64,000 nucleotides of DNA from Silicimonas sp. (GCA_022820365.1 JAJEFO010000065.1:1-64000); one strand, 5' to 3'; shown: positions 53,441 to 63,265, counted from the first letter of the stretch. Notes: a model not told the origin generated them from the sequence alone. Made by a program: numbers and translations.

Positions 53441-55895
53441 TTAAGCCGTGTACTCCTTCGACTTCATCGAGATGCCTTTGACCGAAGCCGGCGCGTCCGA
53501 AATCTTGCGGATGTCGGCCCAGCAGTGCTTGTAGTCGGGAAGCACCAGCTCGTTCACGCCGGGGTTGATGATGTTGCCCTGCGCCCCGTTCGGGTGCGCG
53601 AACACCATGAACACCTGACTGCGTTTTGCGGTCGGCGTCGGATAGGCCATGGCTTGGGTTGCGCCGTTGCCGTTGTAGAGCTCTACCAGGTCTCCGGCGC
53701 TGACACCCAGATCCGCCATATCGTCGGGATTCATCTCGACGAACGGATAGGGATAGCGGTCCATGACGAAGTCGTTGGCTTGGTCGAGGAACAAGTTCTG
53801 CCAGAAGATGTTCGCACGGCCATTGTTGACCCAGAACCGATGCGTGGCCTGCTCGTCGGCCTTGCCTTCTGCTTGCCAGCCACGCCAACCGGAGGCGCAG
53901 AACAGCGCCTTCTTGTCGTCGCGCCCATGGCGGGTGAACTGGCCGTCGGCATAGAGCCGCTCGGTGCCGATTAGCTGGCCATTTTCATAGCCGACTACCG
54001 GTTCCTGAACACCGTTGTTACCCATGGCGCGCAAACGGTCATAAGTCACTTCAGGGTTGCCCGAGTTGTAGCCATCCATAAAGGCGTCCTCCTCGGTCTC
54101 CCAATCGTAGCCCATGAACTTGTCGGCATAGGCATCGTCGCCCATGGCGCGCAGCACGCGTTCCATGTTTTGGGCCATGCCAGCCGCGATCAGGCAATCC
54201 GGCATCGCGACGCCAGGTCCGTCCATGTATTTTTCTGACAAGCGCAAACGACGTTCACCGTTCATCGAGGTGAGGTTCATCTCGTTTGATTCCACCGCTG
54301 GCAGGATCACGTGGGCATTCTGGCCGATCTTTGTGTGAATCACGTCAACGTCGACCACGAACAGGCCACCTGCGTTTACCGCATCCACGATGGCGTTGAT
54401 CATGTCCTCGCGGCTGCCGCCGGCAGCAGCGTCGATCGCGTCCTTCACCATGTCGGCACGCCTTTTGTGCGCCTTCTTGAACTCGGTAATGTTCAAGGTG
54501 GTCTTGTAGTGGTCGCAAGCCCAAATGTGGTGAACCTTGCCGCCGCCATTGATCAGGAGCTGGTCAATGTAGGTGGGGGGGGCGGCCGACGAAGGGCTCA
54601 GGCGGACGGAAGTAGCCTTCCTGGTGGCCACCCATCCGGCAGACGCCGCCGCCTTCCTGGCCGATGTTGCCTGTCGCCAAACCGATGTTCACCAGCGAGC
54701 CAACGGTACGGTAGTTGTCGTTGCCCCAAATGACACCCTTTTCATAGCCAATGATGCATTTCGCGCGCGTACCACCGTTGGGTTCTGCAATCCAGGAAGC
54801 CGCCTTGCGGATGTCATCTGCGGACACACCACAAATTTCGGCAGCCTGCTCCGCCGAAATGCGGATCGACTTCATCGCCTCATCCAAGCTGCCAAGCGCC
54901 GCCGGATGTGCGGCATCCTGCTCTACCGCGATGCCGCCCTGGAAGGTGTTGTTGGCGACGTACGCGTCATCGGTCCAGCCATTGTCGACGATGATCGTCA
55001 TGATGGCATTTGCCAGCGCCATGTCCGTGCCTTCATTGATCGCAAGGTGCAGGGTGTATTCTGCGCCCGCGATGTCCTCGGCGGCATTGAGCGTGACCGT
55101 GCGACGCGGATCGACGAGGATGAACTTCGCGCCGTTCTGCATGCCCGGCTTCATGTGATTGAGGAACACGTTGGTCTGGCATTCCAGCGGGTTGGTGCCC
55201 CACATCACAATAGTGTCGGTGACTTGATAGTCCTTGTAGCCGTAGTTCAGTTCGTCAACGCCCATGTCGCGGGAGGAATGGACCTCGGAGTTATAGGCAG
55301 GACGGTTGTGAATCCGGCAGTGCTTGATGTTCATGCTCTGGAAATAGAGCTTGCCGGTGCCCCAAGTGTTCTCGTAGCCACCGGCGGAACCGCCGTGGTC
55401 GAACATTGACACGACCAGATCGTCCTCTGAGCCTTCCTTGATTACGCGGGCTGTCACCTGCGCGACAAGATCTTGCGCATCGTCCCAGCTCGTGGGCACC
55501 CAGGTGCCGTATTTCCAGACCAGTGGGTCGGTCAGGCGCTGCTGCTGCGTACCAGTGACCTCCGACGGGCGGTTCTCGGCCATCCTGGCACCACGTACTG
55601 ATGCGAGGCCCGAATTCACCACACAATCCTGGTCCGCATAGATCGCAAGGTGAACGTCCTTGCCGTCCTGCTTGACGATGTTGTAGTTCGACGGTTTCAA
55701 CCACGTGCCATCTGCGCCTTGCTGTTCGCTCAGGTCGATCCCCAAAGCGTTGTCCGTTGCCGTGCCCTGCTTGTTGCGATCCCAAGTGTAGGCCTTGTAT
55801 CCGCATCCGACGATGCAATAGTGACAGGTCACATTGTGAACCTTCGCATCTTTTGGCGGGATGGGAAGGCGGTCGATTTGTCTCTTGTGAGCCAT
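53441..55895 (-). pseudogene. aioA: Arsenite oxidase large (molybdopterin) subunit AioA, frameshifted
   Basis: Catalytic subunit oxidising As(III) to As(V) with Mo-bis-MGD and a [3Fe-4S] cluster. The N-terminal frame (55895 to 54564, 443 aa) starts IPPKDAKVHNVTCHYCIVGC with cluster ligands Cys24, Cys27 and Cys31, as in known AioA. It stops shortly after MGGHQEGYFRPPEPFVGRP. The second frame continues exactly there (TYIDQLLINGGGKVHHIWAC) to the true C-terminus at 53441. The break is in a run of eight G on the plus strand (54575-54582); seven would restore one frame of about 817 aa, the normal AioA length. All other domains look intact. AGGGGAGGA precedes the start, 15 bases after aioB. Confidence 0.9.
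54575..54582. repeat. G8 homopolymer causing the aioA frameshift
   Basis: Eight consecutive G on the plus strand (C8 in the mRNA). One base fewer restores the frame. It is a possible slippage site, polymerase error or sequencing error. Confidence 0.85.
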
Positions 55896-55910
55896 AGATT
55901 GTTCCTCCCC

Positions 55911-56435
55911 TCACAGTACGTTCGACGGACGGCCGAAGATCAGGTCGCTGCAGCCCTCGGCGAAGATGTCGCCGTTGTCGGCCACGCGAAGCGTGAATTG
56001 CGGCAGGTTCTGGGTCGCGTGACCCCAGACTTGCTGACCACCCGCCTCCGCATCGTAGCGCGAGTAGTGGCCCGGACAGTTGAAGGTCTTGTCGTCGCCG
56101 TTGTAATTCAGGAACCACCCCTGGTGCGGGCAAAGCACCGAATAGGCAACAATGTCGCCATCCGGGCCAACGCCGCCGTCAACTGCAGTCCCGAGCTTCA
56201 GCAGAACGCCTGGGCTGTCGGCATCCGGGTACTCGATGTCCATGGGTTCGTTAACGGCCAGATCTGCCACATTCGAGAGTTTGTTGGATGGGTAATCAAG
56301 CTGAGCGCTTGCCGGTGCGGCTTGCGCCTCGCCTGGCGCCACCGTCGCCACAGCTGCGCCAGCCGCCGCAACAGCACCACCACGCAAGAATTGCCGGCGA
56401 CCAGCATCCACTAGCCGCTCGCATCTTTTGCTCAT
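55911..56435 (-). CDS. aioB: Arsenite oxidase small Rieske subunit AioB
   Basis: 174-aa Rieske [2Fe-2S] protein that carries electrons from AioA. The Tat signal RRQFLRGGAVAAAGAAVAT exports the AioAB complex. The cluster ligands are in CPHQG and CPGH, 16-17 residues apart. The positions that form a disulphide in some Rieske proteins are Trp (after CPHQG) and Gly (in CPGH), so no disulphide is possible, as I recall for the NT-26 enzyme. GGQQVWGHATQNLPQFTLRV and the end IFGRPSNVL are AioB-typical. GAGGAGGA precedes the ATG. Confidence 0.93.
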   Translation of the reverse strand: MSKRCERLVDAGRRQFLRGGAVAAAGAAVATVAPGEAQAAPASAQLDYPSNKLSNVADLAVNEPMDIEYPDADSPGVLLKLGTAVDGGVGPDGDIVAYSVLCPHQGWFLNYNGDDKTFNCPGHYSRYDAEAGGQQVWGHATQNLPQFTLRVADNGDIFAEGCSDLIFGRPSNVL

Positions 56436-56782
56436 GATTGAGTCCTCCTCTTGGCATACAACGGTATTTTAAGCCGACTCCAGGCCCATGGCATTTCAGA
56501 AATCCAAGTAATTTCGCTCACAAGACACTGAAATTAAATTGAGAATTTTGCCGTTCGGAAATCCGAACGTGGCAGGTCGTCGGATTTATGCGGAATTCCA
56601 GAAGCATGCGGCCTGCCGGTCTTGGCTTCCGCGAGAGATCATTGCATGGAACTGTCATGATCGGCGACATTATAACCCGGTACGGCCACCGCCTGAAATG
56701 CTGTAAGAAAAATGGGCACGATTATAGAGAGTTGTTTTAAGTTACATTTTGTCGTGTGTTAGGATTGCCGAACGCGCACAGG
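56436..56782. other. Regulatory region between aioR and aioB
   Basis: About 350 bases, AT-richer than its surroundings, expected to contain the arsenite-inducible aioBA promoter. The clear element is the palindrome at 56552-56569. No convincing -24/-12 promoter is positioned downstream of it. Confidence 0.5.
56552..56569. promoter_or_regulatory. Inverted repeat upstream of aioB, candidate AioR site
   Basis: CGTTCGGA and TCCGAACG are exact complements separated by AA, centred about 125 bases upstream of the aioB ATG. Placement suits an activator site for the arsenite-responsive regulator. Assignment to AioR is inference. Confidence 0.5.
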
Positions 56783-57991
56783 TCACAAATTCAGCTTTTG
56801 CATCTTTTCCCACAGAGTTGTCCGCGAGACGCGCAACAGACGTGCGGATTCCGTCATTTGGCCACCAGTCCGAACCAAGGCTCGTTGAATCTGACGCCGT
56901 TCCGCCGCGTCGCGCACTTCCGCGAGAGTTTCAAGTCTCGACGAGTCCACATCCAGCTCGGGGAAAAGGTCAACCGGGTGCACCCAACCGTCACTTGGCG
57001 CGGACGCCGCCCGCACCACGCGGGAGCGAACCTCGCGTCCGTTTCCGGGCCAGTCGTGCTCGCGCAACGCGGTCAAGGAAAGGTCAGACAGTCCGCTGAG
57101 AGGATTGGCGCGACGCACATTCAACGCGTTGAAAATTTTATTCGCCAACCACACCGCATCTTCAGGCCTTTGCCTTAGCGGAGGAACGACAATTTCTCCG
57201 GGCGACAGCGCGTAGTACAAATCTTCGCAAACGCCGCCTGCGCTCGGTTCACGCTCTACTGAAGTTCCCGTCAGCACAATCACCCGACGATCAGGCTTGC
57301 GCACGGTGGCCAACAATCGCCTTTGCGCCTCGTCTGGCAGTCTTTCAACGCCCGAGACAATTAGCGCTTGGTCATCATCGAGCTCAGGCCAGTTTGGGTC
57401 GCCAGAATCTTCGAAGCCATTGATCTCAGAAATGCCGTTCTCAGGGTGGCCTGACAACTTCAGGAGGCGGCGCGCAATGCGCATCTTTCCAAGTCATCGC
57501 TCGCCCTTGACAAGAACAGGGCCATCCGCCGCGGCAGCCTGCACTATCTGGCCTTCCAACCGGTGCGCCAGGGTTGATATTCCCACACTCTCAGGGAAAT
57601 CATTTCTCTGCATTGCTGACGAGAACACCGAGGTCAGGCGTTCGAGCAGTGTCGACAACTCGAAAGGTTTGGTCAGATAGTCCGTGGCACCCGCCTTCAA
57701 GAGCCTGACGGCTTGGCCAATTTCGCCCTGTCCAGTGATGAACAGGAACGGCGGTGGCGTGATTGACCCGGCGACCGCCGCCAGGATGTCTTCGCCCGTT
57801 CCGTCGGGAAGGGCGATGTCGCACACGACGGCATCAACTGGATGACGTGGCGTGCGAATGGCGGAAATGCCGCGCACCATCTGCTTGACCCAAGTAACCC
57901 GCGCACCTTCGAGTTCGAGGCGTTGAACGAGGGAATGACCCATTGTTGCATCGTCCTCGACAAGTACGATGTGACGGCCAGCGAAGCTCAC
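56783..57991 (-). pseudogene. aioR: Arsenite response regulator AioR, interrupted by in-frame TGA
   Basis: Response regulator of the AioSR pair. The receiver domain (residues 1-125) has the acidic pocket (VEDDAT), phospho-acceptor Asp in AVVCDIALPDGTGE, and Lys in YLTKPFE. An AAA+-derived middle domain and a Fis-type HTH (ESARLLRVSRTTLWEKMQKL) follow. The frame is broken once: Walker A reads VLVKGER-stop-LGKMRIARRLL, with TGA at 57494-57496 where a Gly (GGA) is expected. Both sides are in the same frame (165 aa, then 233 aa from ATG 57484). The middle domain has no GAFTGA loop and a poor Walker B (LIVSGVERLP). It starts at GTG 57991, overlapping aioS. Confidence 0.85.
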
Positions 57992-59412
57992 TGGTCCGGC
58001 GCATGTTTGGGAAGGTGAACTAGAATACTGGTCAGATCACCAATTCGCTCCAGCGCAATCTCACCGCCCATTTCACCCACAAGCTCCCGCACCAGGCGCA
58101 GGCCAACACCGCCGCCCGGTTCCAAGAGGGTCTCGGATAGAAGACGCTGTCTAGCGTGTTCGCTGAGCCCGGGTCCGTTGTCTGTGACTTTCAAGTCCAG
58201 CCCACTGGATTTTGCGTGCGCCACAAACCCAACGCGGCCGCCTTTGCCTGCTGCAGAAGAAGCATTAAGCAATAAATTCAGAACGATTTGACGGATCGGC
58301 GCCGAAGGAATGGTACAGGCTGGCGAATGTTCAAAGTCAACGTTCCAATCCAGCTGCTGACCGTGTCTGTTTGCCTCTGGTTCAAAGAGAATTTTCAAGT
58401 CGTCAAAATCTTCGAACGAAAGAAGTGCATTTGACCGATCCCGCCGATTTTCCTCGAGGATGGCGCGGCTGACATCACGCAAGTGTTTCAATCCCCGGTC
58501 CAGGATATAGGCCGAATTTCGGACCACGTCAGGGCGATCCGAATAGGTGCGGATGGTATCTGCTGCGTTCAGCAACCCCCCAAGCGGATTGTTGATCTCA
58601 TGCGCCAAGGAAGACGACAAGCGTCCCAAACTGACAAAGCGCTCACGATCCGCCAAACGTCTTTCTGCCTCACGCTGGGCATCAATTGCGTCGATCATGC
58701 TGTTGAAATTGTGCAATAGCGGTGCAAACGCGGGGTCCGTTCTCGCGATGTCTTCGGCAGGAATTTGCTGCGGAGCGACGCCACTTGCCCCCATTTGACC
58801 CGTCAGCAGCTCAACCGGACTCAGAAGTCGTGCCACGATCCAATACCCGGTCAGGGCCAAGAGCAAGGTCGCGACAGAGTTGGCCGCCAGAAGCGCCAGG
58901 GATGTGGAGCGCCGTTGCGCCAATAGGTCGCTGACATCCAATTCCGTTAGCAAGCTGCCAACTTCGCGACCCTGCACAAATAATGGCTCGACAATGCGAA
59001 CGGATTTTCTGCCTTCACTTGCAGTGACCTCTTGCACCGGAACCGCATCGCTGAGGAGCGCCTCAAACTCCAAGTCTATCGGTGCGCGCGTGGGGTCCGA
59101 TGAGGCGAGGACTCTGCCGCGGTCATCGGCAACCGCGGAAAATAAGATGCGAGCCCCTGCCCCCTCGGATCCTGCGCGATCCAAGGCGTCGTAGACCTCC
59201 CAAACATCCCTGTGCAGAACGAAGGAGCCGAGCGCCACCTTGAGCCCGCCGACATGCGACTGTGCAACCTCCCGCAAGCGCTCGTTTTGGAGGCTGGAAA
59301 GAGTTGAAAGGACCTGCTGTGACGCAATGAGCCCAAGAAGGACCATCAGGGCGCCCGTCGCAATGGCCACGCGCAAAGTGACGGGCCATTCCTGCCAAGC
59401 TTTGCGGATCAC
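57988..59412 (-). CDS. aioS: Arsenite-responsive sensor histidine kinase AioS
   Basis: 474-aa membrane kinase. Two transmembrane helices (about residues 12-32 and 171-191) bracket a periplasmic domain of about 140 residues that would meet AioX. A HAMP-like linker, the H-box SLGRLSSSLAHEINNPLGGL (His about 270) and the ATPase N/G boxes (IVLNLLLNASSAAGKGG, VTDNGPGLSEHA, GGGVGLRLVRELV) follow. It starts at GTG 59412 overlapping the aioX stop and ends overlapping aioR, so aioXSR are coupled. Confidence 0.92.
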   Translation of the reverse strand: MIRKAWQEWPVTLRVAIATGALMVLLGLIASQQVLSTLSSLQNERLREVAQSHVGGLKVALGSFVLHRDVWEVYDALDRAGSEGAGARILFSAVADDRGRVLASSDPTRAPIDLEFEALLSDAVPVQEVTASEGRKSVRIVEPLFVQGREVGSLLTELDVSDLLAQRRSTSLALLAANSVATLLLALTGYWIVARLLSPVELLTGQMGASGVAPQQIPAEDIARTDPAFAPLLHNFNSMIDAIDAQREAERRLADRERFVSLGRLSSSLAHEINNPLGGLLNAADTIRTYSDRPDVVRNSAYILDRGLKHLRDVSRAILEENRRDRSNALLSFEDFDDLKILFEPEANRHGQQLDWNVDFEHSPACTIPSAPIRQIVLNLLLNASSAAGKGGRVGFVAHAKSSGLDLKVTDNGPGLSEHARQRLLSETLLEPGGGVGLRLVRELVGEMGGEIALERIGDLTSILVHLPKHAPDQ

Positions 59413-60260
59413 CGGCGCTCAGGAAGGTCTGCCATTCGAATTTTGATGCTGTCGAACAGTGACTCTTCCCCTTCCACAATTTTGTCGAGGTAAAGCAACT
59501 CAAGGATTTCGCGCCCCACATCAGATGCGTCAAGAGACTTCAAGACCGTTGCGAAGCGTCGAACGCTTTCCGAGGTAGCTCGGTCTTTGCGCGCCGCAAA
59601 CGGAGGAAACCCCATCCACTCGGAACGAACCACTACGCGTGTACGCTGCGTAAGCGACGGCTCAACTTGCGCAAGCGTTTCCCAAACATAGCCATCAACG
59701 CTACCGGATCGCGTCAATCCGCCGGCGACGGAGCGGACGACATTGCGATGGCCATATGTGTATATGGTGCGTGCAAAGAATTCCACGGGCGTGCTGCCAG
59801 CGCGGGCGAGATCGGAAGCTGTGACCAAATAGCCCGAATTGCTGTCAGGGTCCGAAAAGGCGTGTGTTCCTCCTTTGAGATCCGCGAGAGATTTGGCAGT
59901 GTCGCTGGCGCCGGTGATCAAATAGGATTGATAGAGCGGTCGGCCCCGCCATTGCGGCACGCCGATCAAGGTCAGCCGATCTTGATGCTGAAGATAGGGA
60001 AACCCGCAATTCCACGCCGCTTCGACCGACCCTTCCAGCAGCATGGCGGTGATTTCCTGATAGGTCCGACGCTGAATGAGTACGGCAGACTCACCCATGG
60101 CCGCTGACACGCTTGAACGCAACCGGTCGATGATGAGGGCATCATTGTCGAGAAAGACAGGGGTCAAGCCCAACCGGAAAGGCGCAGCGGCACGCCCCAG
60201 AAACGGCAAGGACATCGCCATTGTCGCCGCGGCATTCTTGATGAAATCACGCCTTCTCAT
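59409..60260 (-). CDS. aioX: Periplasmic arsenite-binding sensor protein AioX
   Basis: 283-aa PhnD-like binding protein that presents arsenite to AioS. A twin-arginine signal (RRRDFIKNAAATMAMSLPFL) is followed by FRLGLTPVFLDNDALIIDRL. The single mature cysteine lies in VEAAWNCGFPYLQHQ, the position reported as the arsenite-sensing Cys in Agrobacterium AioX. The start at 60260 has a GGGAG site. Its 5' side runs directly into the right IS630 remnant, so its native promoter may be lost or supplied by the element. Confidence 0.9.
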   Translation of the reverse strand: MRRRDFIKNAAATMAMSLPFLGRAAAPFRLGLTPVFLDNDALIIDRLRSSVSAAMGESAVLIQRRTYQEITAMLLEGSVEAAWNCGFPYLQHQDRLTLIGVPQWRGRPLYQSYLITGASDTAKSLADLKGGTHAFSDPDSNSGYLVTASDLARAGSTPVEFFARTIYTYGHRNVVRSVAGGLTRSGSVDGYVWETLAQVEPSLTQRTRVVVRSEWMGFPPFAARKDRATSESVRRFATVLKSLDASDVGREILELLYLDKIVEGEESLFDSIKIRMADLPERR

Positions 60261-60841
60261 GGACACTCCCGTCAAACACTAGCGAAAGGCTCCGCGCAAT
60301 TGCAAGAGTCGCGACTGCCCAAGCCCGTTGACAATCGAGCTGCGATGCGGGCGGATCGATGCCGTCCGCGCCGCGATACATGCCAGAACGGCCGCACGGG
60401 CCCTCGGTGCGCTTCTCGGCGAACCTCACGCACCATTTGCCGACAGTGTGCTCGTGCACGCCGATCCACGCGGCGATCTCCCTGCTTCGAAGCCCTTCGG
60501 CGCGGGGAAAGATGATCCCGCAACGGTCGGACAGCGGCCGCGTCGCCTTGTGCTTTCGGACATGCACCTCGAGAAACCCGCGCTCCTCGCCGCTCAGCAC
60601 CACTTCCACCGCATTGCCCCTCATCGAACCGCCTCCTGCCGGCGTCATCCGCAGATTTCATGGCAACCATCGTTTCAGAAGACCGGCTTCAGGTCGCATG
60701 TCCCCAGCCAGGCCGGAAATGGGGGCGGCTTCGAATCCGCCGACACCCATGAAAGTCGGAATCGCCGGAGCACGAAGCAGGACGACTTGCCGCGAAAGAT
60801 CTTTCGCTGAATGCCATTTCGACACCACCTGAAATGATCGC
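60261..60841. other. Right boundary of the aio island
   Basis: About 580 bases between aioX and the beta-galactosidase gene. It contains the right IS630 remnant (60400-60690) and 150 bases of unassigned sequence next to the galactosidase stop. Confidence 0.5.
60400..60690 (-). mobile_element. IS630-type element, truncated right copy (5' end and transposase HTH)
   Basis: The transposase starts at ATG 60624: MRGNAVEVVLSGEERGFLEV, then KATRPLSDRCGIIF and the helix-turn-helix REIAAWIGVHEHTVGKWCVR ending FAEKRTEG at about 60400, after which similarity is lost. The catalytic DDE domain is absent. The 60-70 bases upstream of the ATG match the left copy at 53283-53343. A frame stays open to 60247, but past 60400 it is not transposase. 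Confidence 0.8.
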
Positions 60842-62755
60842 TCAAATCGGGCGCCAGTGCACACCCGCCGACGGAAGCGTCGTGCCCTCGAAGTCCAATG
60901 CCTCGGGTGCGTAATTGAAGACGAAGCGATGCGTCGCTGTATCCCGGATCCTGACCCCGTCTGGCAGGATCCTGGCGTCAAGCCCTTCTGCGGCACAGGC
61001 ATTTGCCACAAGGTGATCGAATGCCGCCCGATCCGGCCAGCCCGCGATGTAGTGCAATTTGCCATAGGACATGACAGCTGGCCGACCGTCAGCGGTGGTC
61101 ATGGTGACGGGGGCAACGCCTTTCAGATGCTCGAACCAGCGATGAAAGTTCCCGCCGCCATCGAGAGGTATGCAGGCGAAGGGCGGCAGGCTTTCCACAC
61201 GAGAGACCGTCGCATCAAGACCGGGCAGGTCTGGCGGCAGCGGGTCCGGGGTCGCGAGCTCGGCCGTCTTGCTGTTCGTTCGCGGACCAATGATTGCCGT
61301 GCCGGAAAACGCTTCAAGCGCCTTCGTGAGGTTATCGGAAATGGTCAGGAGTCCGGGAATGAAAACGAGGTCGTAGTGGTCGAGAGACTTGGTGTCAGCA
61401 GGAAGGAAATCGATCGAGAGCCCGGCTCGCCGCAGAGCCTTGTAGGTGTCGAATACCAGTCCGAAATACGTGAAGTCCGCACCTTGGGGAAGCGCTTCCC
61501 ACGCCCATGAGGACGCATAGTCGAACATGATCGCCACCCTGGCCATTGCCGTGCCGGCGTCGGGCATCGTGGCGATTTCCGTTGCCAGCTGCCGCGCCTC
61601 AACGATCGCCGGAGCATCCGCACCGTCCGGCCTCAGCAGGCCTGCATGCATCTGCTCTTGCGCGAAAGGCGCTTGGCGCCACCGAAAAAAGCAAACCGCC
61701 TCCGCTCCGTGCGCGAAGGCCTCCCAAGCCCAGAGGCGCGGCATCCCGTCCAGCGGCGCGACGTTCCATTCGGCCCAGTTCACCGGTCCGGGCTGCTGCT
61801 CCATGATCCAGTAACGGCCCCTCCCGACGGACCTGTAGAGATCATGATGGAATGCCTGGGCATCGGGATGGCCCTGCCGAAGGAAACGTTCCTGCTCGGT
61901 CTTGTCTGCATCAAGGCGATCAAGAAGGTAGCCGAGCGGATAGCTATCCCAGGATGCGATGTCGAGATCGGCCGCCACATCGAAATGGTCAAAGGACAGG
62001 GTCCGGCACATGTAATTGTGAATCAACGGCGCATCCGTGCAGCGGCGCAGGATGCCTGCCTGTGCGCGGTTGAAACGCACGACCTGATCGGAACAATAGC
62101 GGCGAAACGCGAGAACGTGGGACGGATTCGGCGTCGTGACGGTGAGGTTCGGAAGCTCGATCTCCTCGAATTCGGCGTATTCCATTGACCAGAAAACGTT
62201 GCCCCACGCGCGATTCAATGCGTCCGTGGACTGGTAGCGCTGGGCGCACCAAGCCTGGAATCCCTTCTTTGCCGCGTCCGAATAGCTTAACACGGTTTCG
62301 TGGCATCCGTATTCGTTGTCAGTCTGCCAGGCGGCGACATGGGGGTTCTTGCCATAGCGCTGAGCAAGCAGGGTCACGATGCGTCGGCACTCCTCCAGGT
62401 AGCCCTCGTGCGAAAAGCAATAGTGCCGCCGCGAACCGAAGCCGCGCGGCTTTCCCGTTTCGTCCAGTGCGACCATGTCTGGATGGCGGGTGAGCATCCA
62501 CCTCGGCGGAGTCGCGGTGGGTGTTCCCAAGACAACCTTGAGACCCGCCTGCCCCAATGTCTCGATGGCCCGGTCAAGCCATTCGAATTCCAGCGCTCCG
62601 GGCTGGGATTCCAGCCTCGACCAGGCAAACTCCCCGATCCTCACCCAGGACAGTCCGGCCTCGGCCATCCGACGGGCATCATCGGCCCAGACTTCTTCAG
62701 GCCAATGCTCTGGATAGTAGCATGCGCCGAGTTCGCGTCTTTGGCCTTCCACCAT
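60842..62755 (-). CDS. Beta-galactosidase, glycoside hydrolase family 42
   Basis: 637-aa GH42 enzyme. A (beta/alpha)8 catalytic domain begins ELGACYYPEHWPEEVW. The acid/base Glu is in AAWQTDNEYGCH (about residue 150) and the nucleophile Glu in YWIMEQQPGPVNWA (about 310). A trimerisation domain (MFDYASSWAWEALPQG onward) and a small C-terminal beta domain complete the family architecture. The start is ATG 62755 with GGAGGG; a TTG at 62767 is possible. No signal peptide, so cytoplasmic use of imported galactosides. Confidence 0.93.
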   Translation of the reverse strand: MVEGQRRELGACYYPEHWPEEVWADDARRMAEAGLSWVRIGEFAWSRLESQPGALEFEWLDRAIETLGQAGLKVVLGTPTATPPRWMLTRHPDMVALDETGKPRGFGSRRHYCFSHEGYLEECRRIVTLLAQRYGKNPHVAAWQTDNEYGCHETVLSYSDAAKKGFQAWCAQRYQSTDALNRAWGNVFWSMEYAEFEEIELPNLTVTTPNPSHVLAFRRYCSDQVVRFNRAQAGILRRCTDAPLIHNYMCRTLSFDHFDVAADLDIASWDSYPLGYLLDRLDADKTEQERFLRQGHPDAQAFHHDLYRSVGRGRYWIMEQQPGPVNWAEWNVAPLDGMPRLWAWEAFAHGAEAVCFFRWRQAPFAQEQMHAGLLRPDGADAPAIVEARQLATEIATMPDAGTAMARVAIMFDYASSWAWEALPQGADFTYFGLVFDTYKALRRAGLSIDFLPADTKSLDHYDLVFIPGLLTISDNLTKALEAFSGTAIIGPRTNSKTAELATPDPLPPDLPGLDATVSRVESLPPFACIPLDGGGNFHRWFEHLKGVAPVTMTTADGRPAVMSYGKLHYIAGWPDRAAFDHLVANACAAEGLDARILPDGVRIRDTATHRFVFNYAPEALDFEGTTLPSAGVHWRPI

Positions 62756-63037
62756 CTGTCCCTCCAAGTCGATCGCCCCAAATTAGGAAGTTCGCGGACG
62801 GGTGCAACTCTGTCGATCAGCACCAATTGCGAACGGAGTCCACAATGGCAATGTCACGGACCGCCGGGATCGTTGCCGATCCCTTCTTGGGAATTCAGCG
62901 AGTTGCGCGACTTTCGACGCTTTTGTCTTGGTCACTTGGCGACCACGCCTTTCCAGGCGACGGCACAAGAGAGAATTTGACTTTCTTCACGGCCAATCTT
63001 GAGGTCGCTCCAGATGACTTTGATCAAATTGAGGAGG

Positions 63038-63114
63038 TGGCGCGCTGGGGAGGATTCGAACCCCCGACCTCTTGATTCGTAGTCAAGCACTCTATCCAGC
63101 TGAGCTACCAGCGC
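63038..63114 (-). tRNA. tRNA-Arg(ACG)
   Basis: 77 nt with encoded CCA. Acceptor GCGCTGG/CCAGCGC, D-arm TAGCTC..GAG, anticodon stem CTTGA/TCAAG around CTACGAA (anticodon ACG, plus-strand 63078-63080) and T-arm with GTTCGAATC. ACG is read as ICG after A34 deamination. Confidence 0.95.
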
Positions 63115-63265
63115 ACGAGTGGGCAGGGTGTATCTTTCGGCCAAACTCGTTGCAAGACCGATCTTGGATGCACTCGCACTAGGCCAGAACCCTAGACTGC
63201 AGTTCAGAGTTCCGCCACCGTCGCATACCAATGCGCAGCCAAAAGCCGCCGAGAGAAAGACGGGA

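Noticed and set aside
56603-56619. Possible sigma-54 promoter on the minus strand (CCGGCAGGCCGCATGCT, GG-N10-GC)
   Set aside because: It matches the consensus only in the GG and GC pairs, lies upstream rather than downstream of the palindrome, and AioR here lacks the GAFTGA loop needed for sigma-54.
57494-57496. TGA in aioR as selenocysteine or a recoded codon
   Set aside because: The position is the Walker A glycine, where Sec or Trp makes no sense, and other genes in the window use TGA as a normal stop.
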